From positions 1-64,000 of the forward strand of contig SVHG01000001.1 of the NCBI GenBank assembly GCA_015055965.1: DNA of 64,000 bases, written 5' to 3'. Origin of the DNA: Clostridiales bacterium. Lineage in GTDB: Bacteria; Bacillota; Clostridia; Christensenellales; Borkfalkiaceae. Shown here piece after piece: positions 45,199 through 53,608 of this stretch. The number at the start of each line of letters is the position of its first letter. Position 1 is the stretch's first letter. The translations under genes and the position numbers were made by a program. Below the pieces are notes generated by a model. The model saw only the letters and a program-made list of their open reading frames with translations, was not told the origin of the DNA and did not search any database.

Positions 45199-45280
45199 GC
45201 GGTTGTAGCTCAAGGGAAGAGCTTTTTCCTATATCATTTTAAAAAAATTATTGATGCGAGTTCGAGTCTCGCCAACCGCA
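45199..45280 (+). ncRNA. tRNA-like structure with replaced anticodon arm
   Basis: 82 nt. It has a full acceptor stem GCGGTTG/CAACCGC plus discriminator A, a D-arm GCTC/GAGC and a T-arm GCGAG-TTCGAGT-CTCGC. Between D- and T-arm are 33 nt of A/T-rich sequence instead of the usual 22-23, with no normal anticodon stem. Either a decayed tRNA or a tRNA mimic carried by the element; a terminal A but no encoded CCA follows. Confidence 0.6.
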
Positions 45281-45323
45281 AAAAAATTATTTATGCCGTT
45301 CTCATCGGCAAAGGAGTATTTTT

Positions 45324-45653
45324 ATGAGAAGATGTGTAGTAGTAAGTCGTAGAGTTGGAAAGGATCAAAAGACAAATGATGATTTATTGTATTTAACAAT
45401 GTATCGTTTGCCTAACATTATGTCTAATGGTGGTTTATGGTATTCGAAGAAAGAAGAAGCTGTAATAAGCACGTGCATTAATAAAAAGCACCGTCCTGAA
45501 GATTTTGAAAAGTTTAAAAACATTTTACCATGCACTCTAGTTGACGTAACGTTTGGAATAAACGATTTTAACAATAAAGCATTTGTTGAAAAGTTAGAAA
45601 TTGTGCCTGGTACTGAAAACATATTTGACGTAGATATTTTATACGTTAAATAG
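45324..45653 (+). CDS. Small protein of unknown function, first gene of the element
   Basis: 109 aa, soluble, beginning with a basic R-R-C-V-V-V-S-R-R-V stretch and predicted mixed alpha/beta. I recognise no family. An AAAGGAG site 8 bp before the ATG is strong. It precedes the origin-like hairpin and the rep genes, the place where small ssDNA-binding or replication accessory proteins are often encoded in filamentous phages; that role is inference. Confidence 0.6.
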   Translation: MRRCVVVSRRVGKDQKTNDDLLYLTMYRLPNIMSNGGLWYSKKEEAVISTCINKKHRPEDFEKFKNILPCTLVDVTFGINDFNNKAFVEKLEIVPGTENIFDVDILYVK

Positions 45654-45674
45654 TTAAAAGTTTTTAAAACTGAC

Positions 45675-45807
45675 AAAACGTATAAAACGTATAATAGAGT
45701 AAAAGTTTAAATCAATAAAATTGTTGATAACTCCTAAAAAAAATAATAGAAACGTCAACACCGCTTGGGGCTTGTCCAAGCGGTGTTGACAAACGTATAA
45801 AACGTAT
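45675..45807 (+). other. Candidate rolling-circle replication origin: hairpin with iterons
   Basis: A perfect 15-bp stem GTCAACACCGCTTGG/CCAAGCGGTGTTGAC (45754-45768 and 45776-45790) with loop GGCTTGT. On both sides are paired 9-bp iterons of the form AAAACGTAT: 45675-45692 on the left and 45790-45807 on the right. No T-run follows, so it is not a terminator. A stem-loop with flanking iterons just upstream of a HUH Rep gene is the layout of CRESS and pMV158-type origins. Confidence 0.7.
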
Positions 45808-45825
45808 AAAAAGGTGGTAAAAGTA

Positions 45826-46191
45826 ATGAAAAGGCGACAATTTGAAATAGTTATTCCCCTTGATAAATTGAAAGTAGATATTGAATCCGTTTTTACTAAG
45901 TATAAAGCTATTGAAAAATTTGCTTTTATTGTTCATGCTAAAGACGGGGTATCTTCTCATTTACATATTTACTTGCGATTGATACCTTCAATGCAAGATA
46001 TTAGAATTCTTTCTAAATGGTTTTCTGTTCCACAAAAAAACATAGTTGTATTAAACGGTTTAGTCGGTCGATTAATGAATTATTGGCTTTATGCTTCTAA
46101 TCCTTTTTCCGCTAGGCCCTTATATCAATTAAGTGATATAACGGCAAATTTTGACGTTCAAAAAGAAATTGAGCGTGCTGAAGGTTTTTAA
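45826..46191 (+). CDS. Truncated HUH Rep-domain paralogue
   Basis: 121 aa from the ATG at 45826, with AAGGTGG 8 bp upstream; a GTG at 45814 overlaps that site. It aligns to the N-terminal 118 residues of the Rep encoded at 46222-47292: D-K-L-K-V-D-I near the start, H-L-H-I-Y-L for the HUH motif and a shared end A-N-F-D-V-Q-K-E-I-E. The catalytic-Tyr segment is altered: Rep has L-L-Y-L-T-H, this protein N-Y-W-L-Y-A, so the aligned Tyr is Trp. It has no ATPase domain. It may be an origin-binding regulator or a partner subunit. Confidence 0.75.
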   Translation: MKRRQFEIVIPLDKLKVDIESVFTKYKAIEKFAFIVHAKDGVSSHLHIYLRLIPSMQDIRILSKWFSVPQKNIVVLNGLVGRLMNYWLYASNPFSARPLYQLSDITANFDVQKEIERAEGF

Positions 46192-46221
46192 TCCTTAGTC
46201 GTAAATTTAGGGGGTGGATAA

Positions 46222-47292
46222 ATGAATTTGCGACACATGGAAATTGTTACTGATAAAGACAAATTAAAAGTGGATATTCAAGCCACTTGCATGAAATATA
46301 AAACAATAAAAAAATGGGCGTACATTTTGCATGATCGCGATGACACGCGCCCGCACTACCATATTTATCTAAATTTTTCTCCTTCTTCGGTAGATACAAA
46401 GTTAGTAGCTTCTTGGTTTGACGTTCCCGAGAACATGATTGAACGCGTTAAGGGGCGCAGAACTGACATGTTACTGTATTTAACACATGGTAACGAGTCT
46501 CAAAAAAACAAACATCAATATTTGCCTAGTGAAATAGTAGCAAATTTTGACGTTCAAGGAGAAATTGAACAATCAAAGATAATAGGTGATTTTGAGCATT
46601 ACACCTATGCAGAAATGCTTAAATACGTTAACACTTTATCTATTGGTGAGAAAACAAAAGCTTTGAATCAATTAAAAAAATTATGGGAGCTTCATTGTTT
46701 ATGCGCAAATTTGACTACGGATAGATATATTCAAGTAATGTTTATTACTGGTCCTGCCGGGACTGGAAAAACCTATTATGCGAAGAAACTATTAAAAAGT
46801 ATGGGATATGACTTTTGTATTAGTTCTTCTTCCAACGATCCCTTGCAGGATTATCTTGGTCAAAAAGCTTTACTTTTTGATGATTTACGCGATGAAGCCT
46901 TTAAGTTTGAGGATTTTTTAAAATTAATTGATAATAATACTCAAAGTTCTGTTAGTAGTCGATTTCGCAATAAGGTTTTTATTGGTGATTTAATAGTTAT
47001 AACTTCTTCTATTGCTTTACATTTATGGTATAAGCAAATAGGGAGTGACGGTAAACGAATCCCTACGGATTCTTTACAGCAATTATATCGAAGAGTTGGT
47101 TGCTACGTTGAAATTACTGATTCCAACGTTACGGTATATGATGACGGCTTAGATGAATACGGTAAACCCAAAGGTTTTTGGCGAACGTTTAAGAATGAGC
47201 TTGTTGATAAAAAGAAAGAAATAAAGGCTAAATTTGATTTTGGAAATGCATTTAGTAAAATATGCGAAGAAGATGACAGTTTGCCTTTTTAA
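46222..47292 (+). CDS. rep: Replication initiator: HUH endonuclease plus SF3-type ATPase
   Basis: 356 aa. The HUH nuclease domain (about 1-115) has the L-H-D-R-D strand near 36-40, metal-binding H45-Y46-H47 and catalytic Tyr86 in L-Y-L-T-H. After a helical linker comes a P-loop ATPase: G-P-A-G-T-G-K-T at 177-184, A-L-L-F-D-D Walker B at 216-221, V-I-T-S-S motif C near 259-263 and L-Y-R-R near 288-291. HUH plus SF3 is the architecture of CRESS-DNA virus Reps and related bacterial plasmids. It would nick the nearby hairpin origin and unwind DNA for rolling-circle replication. Preceded by GGGGGTGG. Confidence 0.9.
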   Translation: MNLRHMEIVTDKDKLKVDIQATCMKYKTIKKWAYILHDRDDTRPHYHIYLNFSPSSVDTKLVASWFDVPENMIERVKGRRTDMLLYLTHGNESQKNKHQYLPSEIVANFDVQGEIEQSKIIGDFEHYTYAEMLKYVNTLSIGEKTKALNQLKKLWELHCLCANLTTDRYIQVMFITGPAGTGKTYYAKKLLKSMGYDFCISSSSNDPLQDYLGQKALLFDDLRDEAFKFEDFLKLIDNNTQSSVSSRFRNKVFIGDLIVITSSIALHLWYKQIGSDGKRIPTDSLQQLYRRVGCYVEITDSNVTVYDDGLDEYGKPKGFWRTFKNELVDKKKEIKAKFDFGNAFSKICEEDDSLPF

Positions 47293-47331
47293 AAAAATAA
47301 AATAGCGCAAAAGCGCAAAGGAGAAAAAAAT

Positions 47332-47829
47332 ATGAGAAAAAATTTAACAATTAAAATTTTAGTAGCTGTACTTTTATTAGTATTTGCATCTGGTTTGATC
47401 TTTACTCAATCTGGTAAAATCATAGAGGATGATAATGGCAAAGTTGAAATTACGCCTATTTTTACACAAGGCAATTTGAATTCTGACGGTACATATGTGG
47501 AAAGTGAGACGTCTGCGTATACTAAGAATATGTTTCGCTGTAAAGGTTTGGAAATTAATTTAGACTTTGAAGCAGATTTTGTTTATAGCCTCTTTTTATA
47601 TGGTTCCGACGGCACATTTATTAATTGTTATACAGATAGAAGTACTTCTTGGAAAGGCGGTATGACTGATAACGTTTATTATGCTAGAATAGTGATACGT
47701 CCTAGTGCTACGTCTACCGAAAAGATAAATTTAATTGATATAGCTAAAATGAGTTCTAAGCTTACTATTAAAGTATTAGCTGACCAGGGCGAATTACCTC
47801 AAAGCAATTCTAATTCCGCTACGGAATAG
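47332..47829 (+). CDS. Secreted or membrane-anchored small protein of the element
   Basis: 165 aa. N-terminal hydrophobic signal (about 7-26) after M-R-K-N; the exported part has strand-rich segments L-E-I-N-L-D-F-E-A and Y-Y-A-R-I-V-I-R-P and an N/S-rich tail. No known domain recognised. It has an AAAGGAG site and is first in the plus-strand structural gene run, so it may be a minor coat or envelope-associated protein. Confidence 0.6.
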   Translation: MRKNLTIKILVAVLLLVFASGLIFTQSGKIIEDDNGKVEITPIFTQGNLNSDGTYVESETSAYTKNMFRCKGLEINLDFEADFVYSLFLYGSDGTFINCYTDRSTSWKGGMTDNVYYARIVIRPSATSTEKINLIDIAKMSSKLTIKVLADQGELPQSNSNSATE

Positions 47830-47855
47830 TTCCATTAAAAAAGTAGGTGGTAAAA

Positions 47856-49265
47856 ATGTTAAGGAAAATTGATAAAATAATATTTCATTCATTTATATTT
47901 TTATACCTCTTTTTATTAATTTTGTATAGTTGTTTTTTACCTATTTCTTTAGTTAGCGCTGAAACTCGAATAAAAACCGTTGTTGGTGAATTAACTCAAG
48001 ATCCTAATTTTGATGCTAGAAATTACCCGGCAATGACTTTATCTTATTTTAATGAGATAAATAGTGATTTAGATACCACCAACGACCAGCCGTTTATGGA
48101 AGTTATACAAATAGCCGAAACTGTTAATGATGGTCTTTGTCTGTACATATATCAACCAACTGATAGCGAACTTGATTTAAAAGCTAAAAGCGTTTCTATA
48201 AGTCTTGGTTTTTCTACTAATGGCATAGGGCAAAAACCTTTGTTATACGATTTAGAATTATTATCAAGCACTGGTGTATTTGATAAATATTTGGTTAAGG
48301 ATTTTAACATACCTAACGACACGTATCGTTATTACAACATAATATCAATTTATAGAGAATTCAGTGATCAGCTTGATACAGTTGTATCCGGCGGTACGTA
48401 CAACCAGTCTATTTCTATTTCCGTTGGTCAACAGTGGTGTGTATCATATTTTAACGATACTGTAAAATATGAAATGAATACGTTTGAAACCGTATCCATC
48501 ACACCTACCTATGTTGGAAATGCTAGAATGTGGGAAGGTGTTACATGGTCTCATTTAATCGGAGTCAATCAATGTTGTGATTCTTGGTTCGTTAGTTTTA
48601 ATTTTGATGAAATTCACGTAGAAAAAATAGTGAACGCTAAATTGTCTTATAAGCGAACGGATGTTATTTTGAGGAATACTTCATTGTTTGCTATACGTAA
48701 AGAATATTCCCCTAAAGAAGTATACTTAACGGAATCTGATAAGATGACTTTTAAAGGAGCTGGTTTGTTTAGTTCTTCCTTAGAGTGGAATAGAATTATG
48801 TCTTCTGATTCTTTTATAGAGACTGTATCTGATCAAAACGGTGATTTAACGGATGAATGCGAAGAAGGATTAAAAAATGGGCAATGGGTATTCACTTTTT
48901 TAGAAACACCTTATAGTGAGCGTACAATTTCGACTGCTAATGGACATAAAAATGAAGCAACATGTTCGAAAATTGAATATATTACTGTGCTAACTATATC
49001 CTATATGGATACAAATCATCAAATTTATAATGACGTAGGCGTTGTAATGGATAAAATATCGGCAGATTTAAACCCTGATATAATTGATGACGGTGATTTG
49101 GATGACAATTTTGATAAATTTTTAGAAATCATAAATATTATATTAGCTATATTAGGTGTTATTATTCTTCTACGCATTATTGCGTTTTTCGTAAAACTTT
49201 TTAGCGGTTTATTTGGTTCTAGGAAAAAACAAAAAAAGGAGAAACTTTATGAGAAAAGTAAATAA
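47856..49265 (+). CDS. pIII-like exported protein with C-terminal membrane anchor
   Basis: 469 aa from the ATG at 47856 (GTAGGTGG upstream; a GTG at 47847 overlaps that site). Signal peptide at about 8-34 ending V-S-A, an extracellular region of about 390 residues with Cys and many Tyr/Thr, then a hydrophobic helix (about 428-455) and a short basic tail with R-K-K-Q-K-K. This layout matches filamentous-phage adsorption proteins (pIII); sequence alone does not show a known domain. It overlaps the next gene by 17 bp. Confidence 0.65.
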   Translation: MLRKIDKIIFHSFIFLYLFLLILYSCFLPISLVSAETRIKTVVGELTQDPNFDARNYPAMTLSYFNEINSDLDTTNDQPFMEVIQIAETVNDGLCLYIYQPTDSELDLKAKSVSISLGFSTNGIGQKPLLYDLELLSSTGVFDKYLVKDFNIPNDTYRYYNIISIYREFSDQLDTVVSGGTYNQSISISVGQQWCVSYFNDTVKYEMNTFETVSITPTYVGNARMWEGVTWSHLIGVNQCCDSWFVSFNFDEIHVEKIVNAKLSYKRTDVILRNTSLFAIRKEYSPKEVYLTESDKMTFKGAGLFSSSLEWNRIMSSDSFIETVSDQNGDLTDECEEGLKNGQWVFTFLETPYSERTISTANGHKNEATCSKIEYITVLTISYMDTNHQIYNDVGVVMDKISADLNPDIIDDGDLDDNFDKFLEIINIILAILGVIILLRIIAFFVKLFSGLFGSRKKQKKEKLYEKSK

Positions 49266-49719
49266 AAATAAGTTAACAGATACAATATTATTATTTGCTA
49301 TAATATTGTTAAGTGCTAGTGTTATTTTTGGTGTAGTTGGCGGTGTTAGAAATCGTGGCAATGATGATAATATTGCTTTGGATGAAGAATATTTTGTTGA
49401 TGGCGAAGATGTTCCTAATATAGACGTTCCTTCAGGGGCTCATGCTTTTAAAATTGGTGATGAGTGGACTTATGGGTACAATGAAGATACTTGGGAAGAT
49501 TGGTTGACCTCAGAAGCTAATACTTTGGGCTTAGAACAGGATGCTGAAGGACAATTATATACAACTTATGATGAAATAACTTTTTATCTTTGTTTTGTTG
49601 AGTATGATGCTGGTCTGGATAGTGATGTATTCACTCCTATAACCCTTAGTGACACCATATTATTTGGTGCGACTTACCAATTAATAGCTGAAAATGAAAT
49701 TCAAACATTAGCTTTATAA
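49249..49719 (+). CDS. Membrane-anchored small protein, tandem paralogue A
   Basis: 156 aa from the ATG at 49249 (AAAGGAGAAAC upstream). A membrane helix (about 12-31) is followed by G-V-V-G-G-V-R-N-R-G-N-D-D-N-I-A-L-D and a C-terminal domain of about 85 residues beginning A-F-K-I, with W-E-D-W-L-T-S-E-A-N-T-L and a closing D-T-I-L-F-G-A-T-Y-Q-L. It is a close paralogue of the next protein in the first 65 residues. Candidate virion or surface component; no known family recognised. Confidence 0.7.
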   Translation: MRKVNKNKLTDTILLFAIILLSASVIFGVVGGVRNRGNDDNIALDEEYFVDGEDVPNIDVPSGAHAFKIGDEWTYGYNEDTWEDWLTSEANTLGLEQDAEGQLYTTYDEITFYLCFVEYDAGLDSDVFTPITLSDTILFGATYQLIAENEIQTLAL

Positions 49720-49729
49720 GGAGAAAATA

Positions 49730-50182
49730 ATGAGTAAAATAAATAAAAACAAGTTAACAAATAGCATATTATTAATTGCTATATTATTATTGAGCGCCAG
49801 TGTTATATTTGGCGTAGTCGGTGGTGTTAGAAATCGTGGTAATGATGATAACATAGCTTTAGATCAAGAGCTTTTAGTTGATGAAAACGAACCAGACATT
49901 GAAGTCCCTGAAGGTGCTACTGCTTTTAAAATAGAAGTTCCTTATACTACGAAAGGCTATGCCTGGACTTATAGCTCTAGCGAAATGTCATGGAGTGACT
50001 ATTTATCTACCGAAGCCAACACCTTAAATTTAGATACTTTAGACGAAGGCTCTCGCGTAGGTGTAACTATAAGTGGGGTTGTTTATACTTTGTGTTCAGT
50101 TGATGCTTATGGAGAGTCACCTGTTGATTCTTCCGATATTATTCAACCTACAGCTACATATGCTTTAGTTAACGGTGGTTAA
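49730..50182 (+). CDS. Membrane-anchored small protein, tandem paralogue B
   Basis: 150 aa. The leader and helix are almost the same as in paralogue A, including an identical 18-residue G-V-V-G-G-V...A-L-D segment. The C-terminal domain begins A-F-K-I and keeps W-S-D-Y-L-S-T-E-A-N-T-L and D-I-I-Q-P-T-A-T-Y-A-L but differs between these points. Strong AAGGAG site, 10 bp after paralogue A. Tandem duplication followed by divergence of the exposed domain fits a host-facing protein. Confidence 0.7.
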   Translation: MSKINKNKLTNSILLIAILLLSASVIFGVVGGVRNRGNDDNIALDQELLVDENEPDIEVPEGATAFKIEVPYTTKGYAWTYSSSEMSWSDYLSTEANTLNLDTLDEGSRVGVTISGVVYTLCSVDAYGESPVDSSDIIQPTATYALVNGG

Positions 50183-50199
50183 AGAAGGAGCAAAATACT

Positions 50200-51168
50200 A
50201 TGTCCAAAAAGACGTTAAATTTAATGTTGATTTTATTGCTCTTAACATTGAGTATGTCTATATTTGGTATAGCTTTTGCTAGCGATAACGATAGTGTAAT
50301 AGTTGATGACGTAAATTCTACCCCTATATATATTTATGACGTTGAGGAAGAAAGGGAACATAGCTACGTTACTGATTTTATTATAAGTTATAACGTTAAT
50401 GAAAGTGATTTAAGAACAGATTATAGTTATAAACTTTCATCTTATGGTGGAAAAATTACCTGGCATAGTTTTTTTGTTCAAAATATAACAAAACCTATGC
50501 TAATGTATATGGAAATTAAGAATGATAAATATGGTTTGTATTGCAACGATTTAAGTTATAAATACCGTATTTGCGATTCGAAAGGTCGAGTTGTGTATCG
50601 CGATGATTATATCATTGATGGCGAAAATTATTATACTGAGAAAGTAACCTTACGTTACTTTGAAATTGATGATTCTAGTTATCCGTTTTTCAAAGGGATA
50701 ATTTTTAGTGATTGGATTAATAGTGACCAAAATATTGATTCTTACTTTATGGCTGGGGCTTATATTTATAAGTATAGCGAAGGTAATTTTTACCGCTTAG
50801 TTGATGACACTGGGAATACTGTACGTCGAACGGCTCAAATTTTAGAGCATACTGCGTATACTTTTGAATTAGTAGATAATTATGTAACGTTTAATGGTAC
50901 ATGTTACGTGGATGAGGAAACCGGATATATACCATTCACAATTAAAGCTCCGGTTATTCATGGCATTCGCTGGAAGGAATGGCTTGAATATAATCTTGAA
51001 TATCTTACAATTGAAAGTCTTCGCAATGATAACATATACGTTAAGTACGATTCTTATATTTATTTATTAACTACTAGCGAAGATTTTAAAGAACGAGAAA
51101 TAGTTAACATTAATGATTTTGTTATTCCTGGATTAGATTACTATTTACTTTATTACAGTTTAGCATGA
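50200..51168 (+). CDS. Secreted protein sharing the C-terminal domain of the paralogue pair
   Basis: 322 aa. Signal peptide at about 6-28 ending A-F-A. A Tyr/Asp-rich central part (about 35-235) is followed by a C-terminal module (about 240-322) with P-F-T-I, W-K-E-W-L-E-Y-N-L-E-Y-L, Y-I-Y-L-L and D-F-V-I-P-G-L-D-Y-Y-L-L. These match the positions of W-x-D/E-W/Y-L and the D-x-I...Y-x-L end of the two proteins before it. Its stop overlaps the start of a 28-aa membrane peptide (ATGA). Confidence 0.65.
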   Translation: MSKKTLNLMLILLLLTLSMSIFGIAFASDNDSVIVDDVNSTPIYIYDVEEEREHSYVTDFIISYNVNESDLRTDYSYKLSSYGGKITWHSFFVQNITKPMLMYMEIKNDKYGLYCNDLSYKYRICDSKGRVVYRDDYIIDGENYYTEKVTLRYFEIDDSSYPFFKGIIFSDWINSDQNIDSYFMAGAYIYKYSEGNFYRLVDDTGNTVRRTAQILEHTAYTFELVDNYVTFNGTCYVDEETGYIPFTIKAPVIHGIRWKEWLEYNLEYLTIESLRNDNIYVKYDSYIYLLTTSEDFKEREIVNINDFVIPGLDYYLLYYSLA

Positions 51169-51251
51169 TGAAACGCGCATTAAAAATAACAATAGGAATA
51201 GTTTTAACGTTAATATTGGGATATTTTATTTATACGATAAAACAAGTTTAG
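51165..51251 (+). CDS. 28-residue membrane peptide, possible minor coat protein
   Basis: 28 aa: a basic start M-M-K-R-A-L-K, an uninterrupted hydrophobic helix (about 8-25) and a K-Q-V end. Its ATG overlaps the previous stop (ATGA) and its stop is 3 bp before the Zot-like start, so translational coupling is likely. Filamentous-phage pVII and pIX are 32-33 aa single-helix proteins, so size and position fit a virion tip protein, but this short peptide has no diagnostic motif. Confidence 0.5.
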   Translation: MMKRALKITIGIVLTLILGYFIYTIKQV

Positions 51252-51254
51252 AAA

Positions 51255-53474
51255 ATGAAAAGAATATTGCGAGCTTTAAAAGAGGATTATAGACATTATA
51301 TATGTATAGTATTGACGTTGAGTTTTCTTTGTCTTGCAATATTCTTTTTTCGTTATGCAGGCTTAAGAATTATCGAAAGTCTAATTGACGTTAAAAATTC
51401 ATTTTTATATTATTTCACCGAGCTGTTTGGGTATGATGGAATGATAGAGCCCACAGTTGGAAAGTTTTCTAAAATGCCTTTTAAAATGCCCTTTAATTTG
51501 CCTAATACTTGGGAAGAATTTAAGCTTGTTTGGGCGCGTTATTGGGATATATTTTTTACTAAAGAAAATTTTAGAGCTTATTTATTGGCTTTATCTGATA
51601 TATTATATTACACGTCAAAGTATGTGCTATTAATTGTTCCTATATTTTTGTTGTTTTCGCTAATTGGTGGGAAAGATACTACTAATAACGATTATAACCA
51701 AGATAGCAAGCCTTTAAAAGCATTCAAACGCTTTGAGAGGGCTGTTTATTTGCCAACTAAGAAGTGGATATTAGGGTTTATAGCATTTTGTAAGAAAAAT
51801 GCGTTCTACCCTAAAATATGGGCTTGGATATGGGCATATAACTTCAACGTAATAGCAATTGGTTTAGAACTTATAGCTTTTTACTTGTATTTTGTGGTTA
51901 GTTTTGATTTTATTCATATCTACGTGCAGGTGTTGAAGTTGTTAATGGACTTATCCATAGCCATAGATTTTATACCTTTATTAGGTTGGCTAATAATTGC
52001 TTATTGCGTTATGAATGCTATAAGAAGGCGTATTGGTTATAAATTACTTAATCATTTTGAAATGCGTAATCGGGGTTTTATCAATGAACGGCCAATAGTA
52101 ATTATGGCCTGCGGTTCAATGGGTAAAAAGAAAACAACAATAATTACTGATATGGCATTGTCTGAAGAGATAATTTTACGCGACAAAGCTTTTGAAAAGC
52201 TGTTAGAAGTTGATTTACAATTTCCGTTTTTTCCGTGGATTAACTTAGAGAATTATATTAAAGTTTGCATGCGTGAACATACGGTATATAATTTAGCAAC
52301 TGTTCGTAAAGTTATAACTAATTTGCAGTTACTATTATCTTATGAAGGAGACGTAAGCACTAAAAAGGCTATTAGGCGTTATTTAAAAAAGGCTTATAAA
52401 TATAATTATCCTGGAATATTTGATTATAACGAAGAACGTTACGGTAATGAATATTTTAACGAGCTTAACGTAGTAACCCTTTGGGAAGCTATAGAAACGT
52501 ACGCGCAGTTATATTTTATTTACGTTATAGAAAGTAGCTTACTTTTATCAAACTACTCTATCAGAGTTGATAACGTTCTGGAAGATTTAGGCAACTTCCC
52601 TTTATGGAATAGTGATTTCTTTAAACGTGATAAACGGTTAATAGAGTCATATACTCGGCATGCGCATATTCTCGATTTCGATTCGCTTCGTTTGGGTAAG
52701 CAACTTATAGAAGCTAATGCCAAAGGTAATAGCTTTGAGTTCGGTGTAATTAATATAACGGAGATAGGCAAAGAACGTGGAAACAGTTTAGAACTTCAAA
52801 CGGTTAAGAAAAACGATGACGTAGCAAACCAAAAAAACGATTTGTTTAATAGTTGGTTGAAAATGGTACGTCATAGCGCTACAGTGGCTAACTATCCCTT
52901 TGTTAAAGTTATAACTGATGAGCAACGCCCGGAAAGCTGGGGCGCTGATGCGCGTGATTTATGTGAAATAGTTAACATAGATAACTGCTCTGACTTAAGC
53001 CTGGCTATGCCTTTATTTACGTTAGCTGATGTACTTTGCGACTGGGTAATTGATAAGTTTTCCACAAGTTATTATAACTACCGTTTTGAACGTGGGGATA
53101 ACACTTTAAAAATGTATTTATACCATGGATTCGCAAGCTGGCTTTGGAAGTATCAAAAGAAGATACATAATACTTTTGGTTTTTTTAAGCTCGATTTACA
53201 AGTAGAAAGTGGCCGTCAAGATAAAGAATCTAAAGAAAGCATTTATTATTTGATGTGTAAAAAGATTTATAGCAGGCGTTTTTCAACGGACTGCTTTAGT
53301 GATATTTTTCACGAAAAGGCGTTACGTAGTGAATTAGGTATAAACGATTTAGAAGAGTTTAGAAGCGAAAAGGCTACTTTTGAAGAAATGATGATGGAAA
53401 ACAGTTATTTCTTTAATGATTTGATAAAAATAAAAGAAAAAACCAAGGAGAAAACAAATGGCAAGTACGTGTAA
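51255..53474 (+). CDS. Zot/pI-like morphogenesis ATPase
   Basis: 739 aa. Four membrane helices in the first third (about 16-36, 108-137, 195-220, 228-256), then a cytoplasmic ATPase domain: V-I-M-A-C-G-S-M-G-K-K-K-T at 282-294 as Walker A, with a V-I-T-D-E-Q-R segment near 555 as a likely Walker B. Zot/pI proteins drive assembly and extrusion of filamentous phage and are the hallmark gene of inoviruses. Here the membrane helices precede the ATPase, unlike M13 pI, and the protein is long. No complete known match is claimed. Confidence 0.75.
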   Translation: MKRILRALKEDYRHYICIVLTLSFLCLAIFFFRYAGLRIIESLIDVKNSFLYYFTELFGYDGMIEPTVGKFSKMPFKMPFNLPNTWEEFKLVWARYWDIFFTKENFRAYLLALSDILYYTSKYVLLIVPIFLLFSLIGGKDTTNNDYNQDSKPLKAFKRFERAVYLPTKKWILGFIAFCKKNAFYPKIWAWIWAYNFNVIAIGLELIAFYLYFVVSFDFIHIYVQVLKLLMDLSIAIDFIPLLGWLIIAYCVMNAIRRRIGYKLLNHFEMRNRGFINERPIVIMACGSMGKKKTTIITDMALSEEIILRDKAFEKLLEVDLQFPFFPWINLENYIKVCMREHTVYNLATVRKVITNLQLLLSYEGDVSTKKAIRRYLKKAYKYNYPGIFDYNEERYGNEYFNELNVVTLWEAIETYAQLYFIYVIESSLLLSNYSIRVDNVLEDLGNFPLWNSDFFKRDKRLIESYTRHAHILDFDSLRLGKQLIEANAKGNSFEFGVINITEIGKERGNSLELQTVKKNDDVANQKNDLFNSWLKMVRHSATVANYPFVKVITDEQRPESWGADARDLCEIVNIDNCSDLSLAMPLFTLADVLCDWVIDKFSTSYYNYRFERGDNTLKMYLYHGFASWLWKYQKKIHNTFGFFKLDLQVESGRQDKESKESIYYLMCKKIYSRRFSTDCFSDIFHEKALRSELGINDLEEFRSEKATFEEMMMENSYFFNDLIKIKEKTKEKTNGKYV

Positions 53475-53598
53475 TAAATACGGAACAAATCGAAAGATTA
53501 AGCGCACAAAGAAAGGTAAATATTTAACTGAACCACTTCGTGCTTATTATCGTGGTATAGCCAAAGGAATGTTGTCCGGATATAATGAAATAACGTAG
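53458..53598 (+). CDS. Small basic protein, 46 aa
   Basis: 46 aa, overlapping the end of the Zot-like gene by 17 bp, with a perfect AAGGAG site. Rich in Lys/Arg (N-R-K-I-K-R-T-K-K-G-K) with a C-terminal L-R-A-Y-Y-R-G-I-A-K-G-M helix-like part. Probably nucleic-acid-binding. Confidence 0.6.
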   Translation: MASTCNKYGTNRKIKRTKKGKYLTEPLRAYYRGIAKGMLSGYNEIT

Positions 53599-53608
53599 GC
53601 GGTGACGT

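Noticed and set aside
45199..45280. Functional decoding tRNA
   Set aside because: No 5-bp anticodon stem or 7-nt loop can be drawn in the 33-nt middle part.
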